This document shows, piece after piece, positions 41,503 to 52,519 of a stretch of DNA of 64,000 nt. Under the pieces are notes generated by a model. The model worked only from the letters and a program-made list of their open reading frames with translations, made no database searches and was not told where the DNA came from. Numbering within the stretch: position 1 is the first letter of the stretch; each line of letters starts with the position of its first letter. The stretch comes from Woeseia oceani. Lineage in GTDB: Bacteria > Pseudomonadota > Gammaproteobacteria > Steroidobacterales > Woeseiaceae. The position numbers were made by a program, and so were the translations under genes. The stretch lies in the NCBI RefSeq assembly GCF_001677435.1, contig NZ_CP016268.1, forward strand, positions 2,221,001-2,285,000. Reading direction: 5' to 3'.

Positions 41503-42126
41503 CTACAGTTGATAGTTTCTCGCTACCAGATAGACCTCACTACTGGAGGCCCGGGAGGCAGCGGGTTTCATCACTTTTACCCGTCCGAACGACCGCCTTG
41601 CATCAAGGATGAAAGCATCGCTGCCCTCACCCTGAAACATCTTGCAAACAAAGCTGCCGCCTCGTCTTAGCACCTGTCGCGCCATATCCAGCGCCAGCTC
41701 TGTCAGGTACATCGAGCGCGGCTGATCAACGGCCTTGGTGCCGCTGATATTGGGTGCCATGTCGCTCATTACAAGGTCTGCCTTCTCGCCATTGAGGCTG
41801 GCCAGCATTTGTTCCAGCACGTCCGGCTCGGTGAAGTCGCCCTGCACGAACTCAACATCCGGCAAACTGTCCATCGGCAGCAGGTCGACGGCCACGATTC
41901 TTACTTTGCCCGTGTTACGGGCGCTCACGTACTGGCTCCAGCCACCAGGTGCCGCGCCAAGGTCCACGCACAGCATGCCTGGCTTCAGCAGTTTTTCCTT
42001 GGTCAGGATTTCCTCCAGCTTGAACACGGCCCGGGAGCGCCAGCCCTCGCGGCGCGCACGCTGCACGTAAGGATCCCGTTCCTGACGTGCTCGCCAGGAA
42101 CCCGAGCTGCCGCGCGGCCGGCTCAC
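41503..42126 (-). CDS. rlmE: 23S rRNA (uridine 2552-2'-O)-methyltransferase
   Basis: A 207-aa RrmJ/FtsJ methyltransferase acting on U2552 of the 50S A-loop. The SAM motif is CVDLGAAPGGWSQYV, and the K-D-K-E catalytic set is represented by SRAVFKLEEI, SDMAPNISG, GSFVCKMFQGEGSD and the late SSEVYLVARNY. It is next to ftsH and divergent from yhbY, as in E. coli. Confidence 0.97.
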   Translation of the reverse strand: MSRPRGSSGSWRARQERDPYVQRARREGWRSRAVFKLEEILTKEKLLKPGMLCVDLGAAPGGWSQYVSARNTGKVRIVAVDLLPMDSLPDVEFVQGDFTEPDVLEQMLASLNGEKADLVMSDMAPNISGTKAVDQPRSMYLTELALDMARQVLRRGGSFVCKMFQGEGSDAFILDARRSFGRVKVMKPAASRASSSEVYLVARNYQL

Positions 42127-42166
42127 AAATTTCCTGCGGCAACTATCACCGGCCGCCCTCGCAGGC

Positions 42167-42175
42167 TGTTACAAT
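42167..42175 (+). promoter_or_regulatory. extended -10 promoter of yhbY
   Basis: TGTTACAAT: extended -10 (TGn) plus TACAAT at 42170-42175, followed by CGCCGCCC. The ATG begins only 8 nt after the hexamer, so the transcript would be nearly leaderless. No good -35 is seen, as is common with extended -10 elements. Confidence 0.55.
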
Positions 42176-42183
42176 CGCCGCCC

Positions 42184-42498
42184 ATGAAAATCTCCGAATC
42201 ACAAAAAAAATACCTGCGCGGACTTGGCCACTCGCTGAAGCCCGTTGTTACCGTCGCCGATGCCGGCCTTTCCGAAGCGGTGATGAAAGAGTTTGATTCA
42301 ACGATCAATCACCACGAACTCATTAAAGTGAAAGTTCGGATTGGCGATCGCCAGCAACGCGACCAGATCATTGAACAACTGTGCGAGTCCGGATCCGCCG
42401 AGCTCATAACCCGCATCGGCAACGTCGCGCTGCTGTTTCGGCGCAACAAGAAAAAGCCGAAAATCAAGCTGCCCGGAAATTGGGCAAACTATTCGTAA
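42184..42498 (+). CDS. yhbY: YhbY family RNA-binding protein (CRM domain)
   Basis: A 104-aa single-domain CRS1-YhbY (CRM) protein that associates with pre-50S ribosomes. Features: [42 protein letters not shown] and the [19 protein letters not shown] tail. No ribosome-binding site is visible before the ATG, matching a leaderless transcript. Its 3' end overlaps the end of greA on the other strand by 10 bp. Confidence 0.95.
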   Translation: MKISESQKKYLRGLGHSLKPVVTVADAGLSEAVMKEFDSTINHHELIKVKVRIGDRQQRDQIIEQLCESGSAELITRIGNVALLFRRNKKKPKIKLPGNWANYS

Positions 42499-42965
42499 CG
42501 AACGGCGATCACTTCGTAATGCTTCTCGCCACCTGGTGCAGAGAAGCTAACTTCATCGCCTTCATTCTTGCCAATCAATGCCCGGGCAATCGGTGAAGTA
42601 AAGGAGATCATGCCGACTTTAATGTCAGCCTCGTCTTCCCCCACGATCGTGTACACCTTGGTCTCGCCTGACTCTTCATCAAGCAATTCAACAGTCGAGC
42701 CGAAAACGATCCGTCCCTTGGCGTCAATGGTCTTGACATCAATGATCTGAATATTGGACAGCTTGCCCTCAATTTCTTTGATACGGCCTTCGATGAAACC
42801 TTGCTGCTCTTTGGCTGCATGGTATTCAGCGTTCTCTTTCAGATCACCATGGGCCCTGGCTTCCGAAATCGCCTGAATTACCTGCGGACGGTCGGTCGAT
42901 TTGAGTTTCTTGAGTTCTTCGCGCAGCAGCTCGGCACCGCGTACGGTCATCGGTACTTTGTTCAT
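42489..42965 (-). CDS. greA: transcription elongation factor GreA
   Basis: A 158-aa secondary-channel factor that rescues backtracked RNA polymerase by stimulating transcript cleavage. The N-terminal coiled coil carries the acidic tip ([20 protein letters not shown]) with the catalytic acidic residues; the C-terminal FKBP-like domain holds LLDEESGE and [19 protein letters not shown]. Its ATG overlaps the carB stop (ATGA). Confidence 0.98.
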   Translation of the reverse strand: MNKVPMTVRGAELLREELKKLKSTDRPQVIQAISEARAHGDLKENAEYHAAKEQQGFIEGRIKEIEGKLSNIQIIDVKTIDAKGRIVFGSTVELLDEESGETKVYTIVGEDEADIKVGMISFTSPIARALIGKNEGDEVSFSAPGGEKHYEVIAVRYE

Positions 42966-45900
42966 GCTGCTACCTCACTGTGTAGATCCTGCAATCGATT
43001 GACCTCAATGTTATCGAGATGATCAAGCGCGCGGCACGTGGCGATCGCAGCGCCCAGCGTAGTGTAATAGGTAACGTTCTTCCGCACTGCTTCAGCGCGG
43101 ATAGATTCTGATTCCTGAATTGCCTGCTTTCCTTCCGTTGTATTAACAATCAACGCTATTTCATTATTCTTGATCATGTCAACGATATGTGGCCGGCCTT
43201 CGCGAACTTTATTGGCGCGCCGACAAGGAACGCCTGCAGTTGCCAGCATTTTTGCTGTGCCGTGCGTGGCTACAATATCAAATCCGTGGGCTTCGAGAAT
43301 TTGTGCGAGCTCTATCGCCCCTTCTTTGTCGCGGTCGCGCACGCTGATTAGAGCCAGTCCTTTGCGCGGCAACACCACACCTGAAGCCAACTGTGCTTTC
43401 GCATAGGCTTCGCCAAACGAACGGCCAACGCCCATGACTTCACCGGTAGATTTCATCTCTGGGCCCAGAATCGGGTCGGCACCGGGAAACTTGATGAACG
43501 GGAAGACGGCTTCTTTCACAGAGAAGAAGCCCGGCTTGCGTTGTTCGGTATAGCCCTGCTCTCGCAAAGACTCGCCAACCATCACGCGGGCAGCAATCTT
43601 GGCCAACGGCAGCCCTGTCGCCTTGGACACAAACGGCACGGTTCGCGAAGCGCGCGGATTGACTTCGAGCAAGTAGACAACATTGTTTTGAATTGCGAAC
43701 TGGGTGTTCATCAGGCCGATAACGTTCAGCCCTTTGGCAAGTTTGATCACCTGAGCAATCAACTCGTTCTGGATTTCTTCACTCAGACTGAACGGTGGCA
43801 GCGAACAACCGGAATCACCAGAGTGCACGCCTGCCTGTTCGATGTGCTCCATGATGCCGCCGATCAACACATCGTTGCCGTCAGCAATAATGTCGACGTC
43901 AACCTCAGTGGCCAGATCCAGAAAACGATCGAGCAGCACCGGGCTGTCGTTAGACACATCGATTGCCGCTTTCATGTACGCCGCCAGATCATCCGTGCCA
44001 TGGACGACTTCCATGGCACGGCCGCCAAGTACGTATGACGGCCTGACAACCAATGGGTAGCCGACATCCGCGCCCATCAATAACGCTTCATCGTAATTTC
44101 GTGCGGTACGATTTGGCGGCTGCCGCAATTTGAGCTCGTTCACAAGCCGCAAGAAGCGCTCCCGGTCTTCAGCAAGATCGATTGAATCCGGGGACGTGCC
44201 AATGATTGGCGCACCTGCGGCCTCAAGATCACGCGCGAGTTTCAACGGCGTCTGCCCGCCGTATTGAACGATCACGCCTTTAGGCTGTTCTTTGTCGATA
44301 ATTTCCATGACGTCTTCAAACGTCAGTGACTCGAAATACAACCTGTCGGACGTGTCGTAATCAGTGGACACGGTTTCCGGGTTGCAATTGACCATGATGG
44401 TTTCGTAACCCGACTCCTTCAATGCCAAGGCAGCATGCACACAGCAATAGTCGAATTCGATACCCTGGCCGATACGGTTGGGGCCGCCGCCAAGAATCAT
44501 GATTTTGTCGCGCCCGGTCGGCGCTGCTTCACACTCTTCTTCGTAGGTTGAGTACAGATAGGCCGTGGTCGTCGCAAACTCCGCTGCACAGGTATCGACC
44601 CGCTTGTATACCGGCCGCAGTCCGAATTCGTGCCGCTTCGAACGCACTCGCGATTCCGGGCAGGCAGCGAGTTTTGCCAGCCGCATGTCGGAGAAGCCTT
44701 TGCGTTTCAGGCGACGTAGCCATGCCTCATCGACGCCATCAATGCCGACCTCGGCAAATGCCTGCTCTTCGCGTACCAGATCCGCGATCTGGGCCAGGAA
44801 CCAGGGATCGATACCGCTGATCTCGGCGATCTCCTCCAGCTCCATGCCGAGTCGCATCGCGTCGCCGATCAGCCAGATTCGATCAGCGCCCGGCAAGCGC
44901 AATTCCTGGCGAAGTTCATCGAGGTCGTTCGGGTCCTTTAAGGTATGCAGCTTTTCATCCAGTCCGCAGACACCGGTTTCCAGCCCACGCAACGCCTTCT
45001 GCAACGACTCCTGAAACGTCCGCCCGAACGACATGACTTCACCGACAGACTTCATCTGCGTAGTCAGCCGCGTATTGGCACGCGGGAATTTCTCAAACGT
45101 AAACCGTGGAATCTTGGTGACTACATAGTCAATGGACGGCTCGAACGAGGCCGGAGTTGCACCGCCGGTGATGTCGTTCTGTAGTTCGTCCAGGGTATAA
45201 CCGACCGCCAGCTTCGCCGCGATTTTTGCAATCGGGAAGCCTGTCGCTTTGGACGCCAGCGCCGACGAGCGGGAGACGCGTGGGTTCATCTCGATAATGA
45301 GCAGACGACCGTCAACGGGGTTCAGCGCAAACTGAACGTTCGAGCCACCGGTTTCAACACCGATTTTGCGCAGCACGTCTACCGCGGCATTACGCATCCG
45401 CTGGTATTCTTTGTCAGTCAGCGTCTGTGCCGGGGCAACCGTAATGGAATCACCGGTATGCACGCCCATCGCGTCGAAGTTTTCTATAGAACAGACAATG
45501 ATGCAGTTGTCCGCGCGGTCGCGAACCACTTCCATCTCGAACTCTTTCCAGCCAAGTACCGATTCTTCCAACAGTACTTCGGTGGTTGGCGACAACTCCA
45601 GGCCGTGCGCGACAATTCGCGAAAACTCTTCGCGGTTGTAGGCAATGCCGCCACCGCTGCCGCCCATAGTGAAGGATGGCCGGATAATGGTCGGAAAGCC
45701 GATGCTTTCCTGTTTCTCCAGCGCTTCATCCAAGGTGTGCGCGATTTCGGCCCTTGGTGTTTCCAGCCCAATCTCGGTCATGGCCTGGCGAAATTGCTCG
45801 CGGTCTTCAGCCATATCAATGGCATCGCGCGATGCGGCAATCATTTCGACGCCGTATTTCTCAAGGACGCCTTCCCGAACCAGGTCGAGAGCACAGTTCA

Positions 45901-46186
45901 GCGCTGTCTGGCCACCCATGGTCGGCAGCAATGCATCAGGCCGTTCCCGAGCAATAATTTGTTCAACAGCGCGCCAGTGAACCGGCTCGACGTAAATGGC
46001 ATCAGCCGTTTCCGGATCCGTCATGATCGTCGCCGGATTCGAGTTCACCAGTATGACCCGGTAGCCCTCTTCCTTAAGTGCCTTGCAGGCCTGAGTTCCG
46101 GAGTAATCGAACTCGCACGCCTGGCCAATCACAATGGGGCCAGCGCCGATAATCAAGATGCTTTCTATGTCGCTGCGTTTGGGCAT
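42962..46186 (-). CDS. carB: carbamoyl-phosphate synthase large subunit
   Basis: A 1074-aa enzyme making carbamoyl phosphate from bicarbonate, ammonia and two ATP, for arginine and pyrimidines. It starts with [20 protein letters not shown], and the second ATP-grasp half begins near residue 560 ([20 protein letters not shown]). The C-terminal MGS-like allosteric domain carries [18 protein letters not shown]. It lies 87 nt behind carA. Confidence 0.98.
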   Translation of the reverse strand: MPKRSDIESILIIGAGPIVIGQACEFDYSGTQACKALKEEGYRVILVNSNPATIMTDPETADAIYVEPVHWRAVEQIIARERPDALLPTMGGQTALNCALDLVREGVLEKYGVEMIAASRDAIDMAEDREQFRQAMTEIGLETPRAEIAHTLDEALEKQESIGFPTIIRPSFTMGGSGGGIAYNREEFSRIVAHGLELSPTTEVLLEESVLGWKEFEMEVVRDRADNCIIVCSIENFDAMGVHTGDSITVAPAQTLTDKEYQRMRNAAVDVLRKIGVETGGSNVQFALNPVDGRLLIIEMNPRVSRSSALASKATGFPIAKIAAKLAVGYTLDELQNDITGGATPASFEPSIDYVVTKIPRFTFEKFPRANTRLTTQMKSVGEVMSFGRTFQESLQKALRGLETGVCGLDEKLHTLKDPNDLDELRQELRLPGADRIWLIGDAMRLGMELEEIAEISGIDPWFLAQIADLVREEQAFAEVGIDGVDEAWLRRLKRKGFSDMRLAKLAACPESRVRSKRHEFGLRPVYKRVDTCAAEFATTTAYLYSTYEEECEAAPTGRDKIMILGGGPNRIGQGIEFDYCCVHAALALKESGYETIMVNCNPETVSTDYDTSDRLYFESLTFEDVMEIIDKEQPKGVIVQYGGQTPLKLARDLEAAGAPIIGTSPDSIDLAEDRERFLRLVNELKLRQPPNRTARNYDEALLMGADVGYPLVVRPSYVLGGRAMEVVHGTDDLAAYMKAAIDVSNDSPVLLDRFLDLATEVDVDIIADGNDVLIGGIMEHIEQAGVHSGDSGCSLPPFSLSEEIQNELIAQVIKLAKGLNVIGLMNTQFAIQNNVVYLLEVNPRASRTVPFVSKATGLPLAKIAARVMVGESLREQGYTEQRKPGFFSVKEAVFPFIKFPGADPILGPEMKSTGEVMGVGRSFGEAYAKAQLASGVVLPRKGLALISVRDRDKEGAIELAQILEAHGFDIVATHGTAKMLATAGVPCRRANKVREGRPHIVDMIKNNEIALIVNTTEGKQAIQESESIRAEAVRKNVTYYTTLGAAIATCRALDHLDNIEVNRLQDLHSEVAA

Positions 46187-46272
46187 GGTGCTCTGCTGAT
46201 GTGGCCCTGAGGCCAGCCTATGGAAAACTTTTACTTTAACTTTTGATTGTATCCGACTGATTTTTAGTCGTT

Positions 46273-47436
46273 TTACTGTCTCGCTGCGAGCGTACTGTGC
46301 ACCGCACCGCGTTTCGCTTCATCCATGTCAGCGATGAATCGCTCAAACAGGAACAGGAGATCGTGCGGCCCTGGGCTCGCCTCCGGGTGCCCCTGGAAAC
46401 CAAACGCCGGCTGGCCGGACAAAGCGATGCCCTGAACCGAACCATCGAACAGCGAGCGGTGGGTCACTTCGACATTCCCCGGCAGCGAAGCCTCGTCCAC
46501 CGCGAAGCCGTGATTCTGACTCGAGATCAATACCCGCCCGCTGGCGAGATCCTGCACGGGGTGATTGGCGCCGTGATGGCCAAACTTCATTTTCTCGGTG
46601 CGCCCGCCGGCAGCCAGCGCCAACAATTGGTGGCCGAGGCAAATACCGAACAGCGGAATCTCAACCTCCAGAAACTTCTGGATGGCTTTGATCGCGTAGT
46701 CACACGGCTCCGGATCGCCAGGACCGTTGGACAGAAACACGCCGTCCGGTGCCATTGCCAGAACTTCATCGGCGGAGGTGGTGGCGGGGACGACGGTCAT
46801 CCGGCAATCTAAATCGGATAACAGCCGCAGAATGTTGCGTTTGATCCCGAAGTCGTAAGCAACCACGTGGTATGGCGCTATCCGCCGGGTCATGACCCGC
46901 GGACCGCGCCCAAACTCGGTGCCGTGGCTCCACTGGTATTTTTGTTCGCAGGTAACAAACTTGGCGAGGTCCATGCCGGAGATGCCCGGGAATTTGCGCG
47001 CGTGCTGCACCGCCACTGCCGGATCGGCGTCGCCGGTCATGATGCAACCGGACTGGGCGCCCGTTTCCCGTAACAGCCGGGTCAGTTTACGCGTGTCAAT
47101 TTCGGCAATGGCGACGGTCTTCGCTTGCCGCAGGAACTCACTGAAACTGCGTTCTGAGCGCCAACTGCTGGTGACCATGGAGCTGTCACGAATAACCAGA
47201 CCGGAGGCATGCACCCGGCGGGACTCCATGTCTTCGCTGTTCGTGCCAACGTTGCCAATGTGGGGATAGGTCAGGGTTACCAGTTGGCGGCAATAGGATG
47301 GGTCAGTCAATATTTCCTGATAACCCGTCATTGCCGTATTGAAGACAACTTCGCCTATCGTCTTGCCTTCACTGCCGACGGAAATACCATGAAATACAGT
47401 GCCATCCTGAAGGGCCAGTATTGCGGGTGTAGTCAA
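46273..47436 (-). CDS. carA: carbamoyl-phosphate synthase small subunit
   Basis: A 387-aa glutamine amidotransferase that feeds ammonia to CarB. The N-terminal interaction domain starts [20 protein letters not shown]; the class I GATase domain has [19 protein letters not shown] with the nucleophilic Cys and the His/Glu in [15 protein letters not shown] leader of about 230 nt with two hairpins precedes it. Confidence 0.98.
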   Translation of the reverse strand: MTTPAILALQDGTVFHGISVGSEGKTIGEVVFNTAMTGYQEILTDPSYCRQLVTLTYPHIGNVGTNSEDMESRRVHASGLVIRDSSMVTSSWRSERSFSEFLRQAKTVAIAEIDTRKLTRLLRETGAQSGCIMTGDADPAVAVQHARKFPGISGMDLAKFVTCEQKYQWSHGTEFGRGPRVMTRRIAPYHVVAYDFGIKRNILRLLSDLDCRMTVVPATTSADEVLAMAPDGVFLSNGPGDPEPCDYAIKAIQKFLEVEIPLFGICLGHQLLALAAGGRTEKMKFGHHGANHPVQDLASGRVLISSQNHGFAVDEASLPGNVEVTHRSLFDGSVQGIALSGQPAFGFQGHPEASPGPHDLLFLFERFIADMDEAKRGAVHSTLAARQ

Positions 47437-47506
47437 TGGCGTTCCTCGGTTTGTTCTGTACTGCCATCCACCGGCACCGCCTGAAACGGTGACGTTAGAT
47501 GCACAA

Positions 47507-47532
47507 AAGCGGAAGGACGATGCCTCCCGCTT
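47507..47532 (-). promoter_or_regulatory. attenuator-like hairpin in the carA leader
   Basis: AAGCGGAAGG (47507-47516) pairs with CCTCCCGCTT (47523-47532) around a 6-nt loop with one G-U pair; on the minus strand the stem runs into TTTTGTG. It lies 70 nt before the carA start and could be a weak terminator. Confidence 0.5.
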
Positions 47533-47536
47533 ATGT

Positions 47537-47558
47537 GATCGCCAGCCATCTGGCGATC
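47537..47558 (-). promoter_or_regulatory. perfect 9-bp hairpin in the carA leader
   Basis: GATCGCCAG (47537-47545) and CTGGCGATC (47550-47558) form a perfect stem with loop CCAT. It lies 4 nt upstream of the attenuator-like stem on the transcript, a layout that could allow alternative folding. A possible -10 (TAGACT) is about 10 nt further upstream. Confidence 0.5.
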
Positions 47559-47670
47559 CGGCCTAGTCTACTCAAGGTCGGCGAAAGGTGCCAGAGCTGC
47601 GCGGCCGATTTGCGTATTTCGACGTCACTTATTAGCTGTAATTGGCACGATTTCGACAGATGAAATTTTC

Positions 47671-48477
47671 TCAGCCTTGTAACAGATCCTGCATGCTGTA
47701 AAGACCCGGCGGGCGCTCATGCAGCCATTTTGCTGCCCGCAAAGCGCCAACGGCGAAGACTCGCCGGTCTGTAACCGTATGACTGAACGACAGGTTTTCG
47801 TCCGGCCCCGCTAACACCACTGTGTGCGCACCCGGGTGCAGCCCTTCCCGCCGCACGTCGAAGACAATGTCATCACTGTTGCGCGCAACGGCCGCCTGCT
47901 CGCTGTCGTAGCGCATGACCGACTTGAAATCCTGGCCGCGTGCGGCTGCCAGTGTCTCGCCGAGCATCAGCGCGGTGCCGGACGGCGCATCGCGTTTCTC
48001 CGCGTGGTGCAGATCGCTGATCGTCGCGGAAAACCCCTCGCCGAGCACTTGCCCGCTCTGCTCGACCATGCGCCGCAGCAAGGCAACGCCGATACTCATG
48101 TTGCGGTCGTAGAACAACGGCACAGTGCGGGCGGCTGATTGCATCAATGTCAGCGTGTCCTGATCGAGACCGCTGACACCGCAGACCAGTGCCTTGCGCG
48201 CTTTCACCGCCTCCTGAAGGATGTTCGGCACAGCAGCCGGAAGGCTGAAATCAATGGCGACGTCGGCCGCTGCCAATACGGCGGACAAGTCACAGCTTGC
48301 TGTCACCTCACTGGCTGCCGGTCCGGCAAACTCTGTCATCGGCCGATCAAGTAATGGACTGTCCGGTCGAACCCAAACCCCGGCCAGTTGCAAGGATGGC
48401 TCGCTGGCGGCGATGGCCCGCATGATTTCCCGGCCCATGCGTCCTGCGCCGAGCACACTGATGCCAAGCTTTGAAAT
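47671..48477 (-). CDS. dapB: 4-hydroxy-tetrahydrodipicolinate reductase
   Basis: DapB reduces the dipicolinate precursor in lysine/meso-DAP synthesis. The body is typical: VLGAGRMGREIMRAI (NAD(P)H-binding loop), VCGVSGL, DRNMSIGVALLRRM, HHAEKRDAPSGTALMLGE (catalytic His/Lys) and the C-terminal GALRAAKWL. No ATG/GTG/TTG gives a complete first beta strand. The only ordinary start is a GTG at 48456, inside that strand and without a ribosome site. An ATT at 48477-48475 has GGAG (48488-48485) 7 nt upstream and yields (M)SKLGISVLGAGRMG, matching the family. I place the start there; it is an inference. Confidence 0.9.
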   Translation of the reverse strand: MSKLGISVLGAGRMGREIMRAIAASEPSLQLAGVWVRPDSPLLDRPMTEFAGPAASEVTASCDLSAVLAAADVAIDFSLPAAVPNILQEAVKARKALVCGVSGLDQDTLTLMQSAARTVPLFYDRNMSIGVALLRRMVEQSGQVLGEGFSATISDLHHAEKRDAPSGTALMLGETLAAARGQDFKSVMRYDSEQAAVARNSDDIVFDVRREGLHPGAHTVVLAGPDENLSFSHTVTDRRVFAVGALRAAKWLHERPPGLYSMQDLLQG

Positions 48478-48549
48478 GTCAGATCTCCAATTATTCCGGC
48501 CCTGGCCGACTGCCGCGCCGCCGTCAGGCTGGCCGGTGTAACGTGCCGC

Positions 48550-49686
48550 CTAGGCTTGTCCAATACGATCAAAAAATCGCTTGACCGTACCCAGCCAGCT
48601 GTCGGCACGCGGATTGTGCTTGTCGCCGCCTTCAGCCACGGCCTTTTCGAAATCCCGCAAGAGGGACTTTTGCGCGTCCGTAAGATTGACCGGAGTTTCG
48701 ACCAGTACGGTCGCGAACAGGTCGCCCTGACGCCGGTCACGAACAGTCGATACGCCTTTGCCGCGCAACCGGAACACTTTGCCTGACTGAGTACCTGCGG
48801 GTACTTTCAGTGACACGTGGCCCTCGAGCGTAGGCAATTCGACCTCGCCGCCCAATGCCGCGGTCGTAATACTGACCGGCACTTCGCAGGCAAGATCGGC
48901 GCCTTCGCGCGTGAAAATCTTGTGAGGATTGACCCGGATCTCGACGTAGAGGTCGCCGGGCGGGCCGCCGTTACGGCCGGCTTCACCCTCGCCCGACAAG
49001 CGAATGCGATCTCCCTCATCAACCCCACCCGGCACTTTGACCGAGAGTTTCTTAACGCGGGAAACACGACCGCGGCCGTGACAGCTGTCGCAGGGGTCGG
49101 AGATAACCGTGCCCGAGCCTTTACACGCCGGACAGGTTTGCTGGATCGAAAAGAACCCTTGCTGCATACGCACCTGGCCAACGCCACCACAGGTAGTGCA
49201 CTGGGAGGGCTTGCTGCCCTTGCGCGCGCCGCTGCCATCACAGGTTTCGCAAGCAGCCTGAGTGGGTACTTCTATGGTGACCGTGTCGCCGCTAACGGCC
49301 TTTTCAAGATCAAGGCGTAACTCATAGCCCAGGTCCGCGCCACGGAATACCTGGCTGCGACCACCGCGCCGGCCGCCACCGCCAAATATGTCGCCGAATA
49401 CGTCGCCGAATATGTCGCCGAAGCCTTCTGCGCCAAAGCCGCCGGCGCCACCAGCGCCACCGCGCAGTCCGTCGTGACCGAACTGATCGTAGGTCGCACG
49501 TTTCTCGGCGTCGCTCAACACATCATAGGCTTCACGTGCTTCTTTGAAGCGGCGCGTTGCATCGTCATCGCCCTTGTTACGATCCGGGTGATGCTTCATG
49601 GCCAGGCGGCGATAAGCTTTTTTGATTTCGTCCTTGGTAGCGCTCTTCTTGACCCCAAGAACTTCGTAATAATCGCGTTTGGCCAT
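48550..49686 (-). CDS. dnaJ: chaperone protein DnaJ
   Basis: A 378-aa type I J-protein, co-chaperone of DnaK. Order: J domain with HHPDRNKGD (HPD motif), Gly/Phe-rich linker, four CxxCxGxG zinc repeats ([32 protein letters not shown]) and the C-terminal substrate domain. It lies 74 nt behind dnaK with a palindromic stem in between. Confidence 0.98.
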   Translation of the reverse strand: MAKRDYYEVLGVKKSATKDEIKKAYRRLAMKHHPDRNKGDDDATRRFKEAREAYDVLSDAEKRATYDQFGHDGLRGGAGGAGGFGAEGFGDIFGDVFGDIFGGGGRRGGRSQVFRGADLGYELRLDLEKAVSGDTVTIEVPTQAACETCDGSGARKGSKPSQCTTCGGVGQVRMQQGFFSIQQTCPACKGSGTVISDPCDSCHGRGRVSRVKKLSVKVPGGVDEGDRIRLSGEGEAGRNGGPPGDLYVEIRVNPHKIFTREGADLACEVPVSITTAALGGEVELPTLEGHVSLKVPAGTQSGKVFRLRGKGVSTVRDRRQGDLFATVLVETPVNLTDAQKSLLRDFEKAVAEGGDKHNPRADSWLGTVKRFFDRIGQA

Positions 49687-49706
49687 ACTGCCTCTATTGC
49701 TGAAAA

Positions 49707-49730
49707 GCGGACGTCAGGCCTGACGTCCGC
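49707..49730 (-). terminator. 24-bp perfect palindrome between dnaK and dnaJ
   Basis: The half-site GCGGACGTCAGG (49707-49718) is followed immediately by its exact complement (49719-49730). On the minus strand it is followed by TTTTCAGC, so it could act as a partial terminator that sets the DnaK:DnaJ ratio, or as an mRNA-stabilising stem. Confidence 0.65.
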
Positions 49731-49760
49731 CGGGTAGCACTCAAAATATTAACGTCTAAA

Positions 49761-51698
49761 TCAACTCGACTTTTTCTTGTCGTCGTCAACTTCCTCGAAC
49801 TCCGCATCAACGACGTCGTCCTTGCCGGCCGACGAACCCTGACCATCTGCCGCCTCGCCGTCAGCCGCACCCTCTGCCGCCTGTTCGGCGTACAGTTTTT
49901 GCGCGACCGCGCCGGAGGCTTCGGTCAATGCATTGATCTTCGCCTCGATTTGCTCAGGATCATCCGACTTCAACGCATCTTTCAATTCGCTGACGGCCGT
50001 TTCGACGGCAGAACGCTCTTCGTCTGTCGCTTTATCGCCCAATTCAGTGATCGATTTCTCGGCCGCGTGAATCAAAGCGTCGGCTTTGTTCCGGGTCTCC
50101 ACAAGCTCGCGGAATTTCCGGTCTTCTTCAGCGTGGCTTTCGGCATCCGAAACCATCTTGTCGATCTCTTCATCCGTAAGTCCACTGGATGCCTTGATCA
50201 CAATATTCTGGCTCTTGCCGGTCGCCTTGTCCTTCGCGGATACGTTCAGAATACCGTTTGCGTCGATATCGAAAGTCACTTCAATTTGCGGCATGCCACG
50301 CGGTGCTGGCGGAATGTCGGCAAGATCGAATCGACCCAGCGACTTGTTGCCCTGCGCTTTTTCACGCTCACCCTGCAAGACGTGAATTGTCACAGCCGTC
50401 TGGTTGTCATCCGCCGTTGAAAACACCTGTTCCGCATTCGCCGGAATGGTGGTGTTTTTCTCGATGAGCTTGGTCATCACGCCACCAAGCGTTTCGATAC
50501 CCAGCGACAACGGGGTAACGTCGAGCAGCAATACGTCTTTCACATCACCGGCAAGCACGCCGCCCTGGATGGCCGCACCCAGTGCTACTGCTTCATCCGG
50601 GTTCACGTCACGACGCGGCTCCTTACCGAAGAAGTTCTGCACTTCCTCCTGTACTTTCGGCATGCGCGTCTGACCGCCGACCAAAATTACGTCGTTGATC
50701 TCGTTGACCTTCAAGCCCGCATCTTTCAGTGCGACTTTGCATGGCTCGATCGTTCGGGTGACGAGGTCTTCCACCAGTGACTCGAGCTTCGCACGGGTCA
50801 GTTTGATGGTCAGGTGCTTGGGACCCGACGCGTCCGCCGTGATGTACGGCAGGTTCACTTCGGTCTGCTGGCCCGATGACAACTCGATCTTGGCCTTCTC
50901 AGCCGCCTCTTTCAGACGCTGCATAGCGAGTGGATCCTTGCTGATATCCACGCCACTTTCACGTTGGAACTCGGAGGTCAGGTACTGAATGATGCGCAGG
51001 TCAAAATCTTCGCCGCCCAGGAACGTGTCGCCATTGGTGGCGAGGACTTCAAACTGGTGTTCACCATCGACTTCAGCGATCTCGATGATCGAGACGTCGA
51101 AGGTGCCGCCACCCAGATCGTAGACAACGATCTTGGAGTCGCCACGCTTCTTGTCCATACCATAGGCCAACGCCGCCGCGGTGGGCTCGTTGATTATGCG
51201 TTTGACGTCCAGGCCGGCAATTCGGCCCGCGTCTTTAGTCGCCTGTCGCTGCGAATCGTTGAAGTACGCAGGCACTGTAACGACTGCCTCGGTTACCGGC
51301 TCACCCAGGTAGTCTTCGGCCGTCTTCTTCATTTTCATCAGCACGCGCGCCGAAATTTCCGGCGGCGCCATGGCCTTGCCATTCGCCTCGACCCAGGCAT
51401 CGCCGTTGTCGGCTTTGACTATCTTGTACGGCACCATGTCGATGTCGCGACGAACGACATCGTCGTTGAACCGACGACCGATCAGGCGCTTGACCGCGTG
51501 CAATGTATTGCTCGGGTTGGTCACCGCCTGGCGCTTGGCCGACTGGCCTACCAGCACATCACCGTCCTTGCCGAACGCGACAATTGACGGAGTGGTTCGA
51601 TCGCCCTCGCTGTTCTCTATCACTTTGGGCTTGTCACCCTCCATGACCGCGACGCAGGAGTTCGTGGTACCCAGATCGATACCAATCACTTTACCCAT
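49761..51698 (-). CDS. dnaK: molecular chaperone DnaK (Hsp70)
   Basis: A 645-aa Hsp70. It begins [20 protein letters not shown]; the nucleotide-binding domain has [16 protein letters not shown], and the substrate-binding domain follows [20 protein letters not shown]. The tail is acidic and ends [11 protein letters not shown]. It belongs to the hrcA-grpE-dnaK-dnaJ cluster. Confidence 0.99.
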   Translation of the reverse strand: MGKVIGIDLGTTNSCVAVMEGDKPKVIENSEGDRTTPSIVAFGKDGDVLVGQSAKRQAVTNPSNTLHAVKRLIGRRFNDDVVRRDIDMVPYKIVKADNGDAWVEANGKAMAPPEISARVLMKMKKTAEDYLGEPVTEAVVTVPAYFNDSQRQATKDAGRIAGLDVKRIINEPTAAALAYGMDKKRGDSKIVVYDLGGGTFDVSIIEIAEVDGEHQFEVLATNGDTFLGGEDFDLRIIQYLTSEFQRESGVDISKDPLAMQRLKEAAEKAKIELSSGQQTEVNLPYITADASGPKHLTIKLTRAKLESLVEDLVTRTIEPCKVALKDAGLKVNEINDVILVGGQTRMPKVQEEVQNFFGKEPRRDVNPDEAVALGAAIQGGVLAGDVKDVLLLDVTPLSLGIETLGGVMTKLIEKNTTIPANAEQVFSTADDNQTAVTIHVLQGEREKAQGNKSLGRFDLADIPPAPRGMPQIEVTFDIDANGILNVSAKDKATGKSQNIVIKASSGLTDEEIDKMVSDAESHAEEDRKFRELVETRNKADALIHAAEKSITELGDKATDEERSAVETAVSELKDALKSDDPEQIEAKINALTEASGAVAQKLYAEQAAEGAADGEAADGQGSSAGKDDVVDAEFEEVDDDKKKSS

Positions 51699-51790
51699 AA
51701 CGTATTTCTCCGAATTCCGTATAAAACTGCAAAACTGATTCTCTAGGTGGGGCCAGAGGCACTGCTTTCAAGCGCTGCCCACCACCCTAT

Positions 51791-52357
51791 TTAGTCGGCA
51801 TCGACTGCCGCAGACACGACCACACGTGCCGGCCGCAACAACCGGCCGTTCAGGGAATAGCCTTTCTGGTAGACGGTCAGCACCGTACCCGGCTCAACAT
51901 CCGGGCTGGGTTGCATGGCCATGGCCTCGTGCTGCTGCGGATCAAAAGGCTCGCCGTGCGGATCCAGTACCTCAATACCGAACTGCTCCATCGTGGTGGC
52001 CAATTGCTTCAAAGTAGCCTCGAATCCCTGCCGCAGCGGTTCGGGCTCTGCACCCGCACTGGTTGCAAGCCCCATTTCGAGGCTGTCGCGCACGTTCAGC
52101 AACTCCCGGGCAAACGGTTCCAGTGCGTACTTGCGCGCATTTTCGACATCGCGCTGCGAACGCTTGCGCACGTTATCGAGTTCAGCCATGGCTCGCAGGT
52201 ACTTGTCCCAGTTCTCATCCGCCTGCGCCTGCAGTACGCCAAGTTCACCGTTATCGGCTGATGGCGTACTTTCGGCACCCGCATCTTCCGGCAACGGCTC
52301 GTCGGCGGCTGGCCGGTCCTGGTTGTCGGCTTGAGGGCGATCGGGCTGTCCTGTCAT
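51791..52357 (-). CDS. grpE: nucleotide exchange factor GrpE
   Basis: A 188-aa DnaK nucleotide exchange factor and heat sensor. A disordered acidic N-terminus of about 45 residues precedes the long helix (NWDKYLRAMAELDNVRKRSQ) and the C-terminal beta domain (VLTVYQKGYSLNGRLLRPAR). A sigma-32-type promoter lies upstream (52439-52467). Confidence 0.97.
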   Translation of the reverse strand: MTGQPDRPQADNQDRPAADEPLPEDAGAESTPSADNGELGVLQAQADENWDKYLRAMAELDNVRKRSQRDVENARKYALEPFARELLNVRDSLEMGLATSAGAEPEPLRQGFEATLKQLATTMEQFGIEVLDPHGEPFDPQQHEAMAMQPSPDVEPGTVLTVYQKGYSLNGRLLRPARVVVSAAVDAD

Positions 52358-52438
52358 GTCAAAAACACTCCACGTACTAATAGTTGGCCGGGTTGAAAAC
52401 CGCAGGCGCGCCCGCGGGTACCGCTCGAGAAGGGGGGG

Positions 52439-52467
52439 ATTTTGGGGACAGCAGCGAAAATATCAAG
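52439..52467 (-). promoter_or_regulatory. sigma-32-type heat-shock promoter upstream of grpE
   Basis: Minus strand: -35 CTTGATA (complement of 52461-52467), 13-bp spacer, -10 CCCCAAAAT (complement of 52439-52447). This closely fits the sigma-32 pattern CTTGAAA-N11-16-CCCCATnT. It would drive grpE-dnaK-dnaJ on heat shock, while hrcA is separately promoted. Confidence 0.75.
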
Positions 52468-52519
52468 CGCTGGAGGCTGTTAATCGCCATATTCGCGCCA
52501 TTCCGGCGCAAATGACCGG

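Noticed and set aside
49734-49765. CIRCE-like half site TAGCACTC near dnaJ-dnaK
   Set aside because: The second half GAGTGCTA is missing at the required 9-bp spacing.
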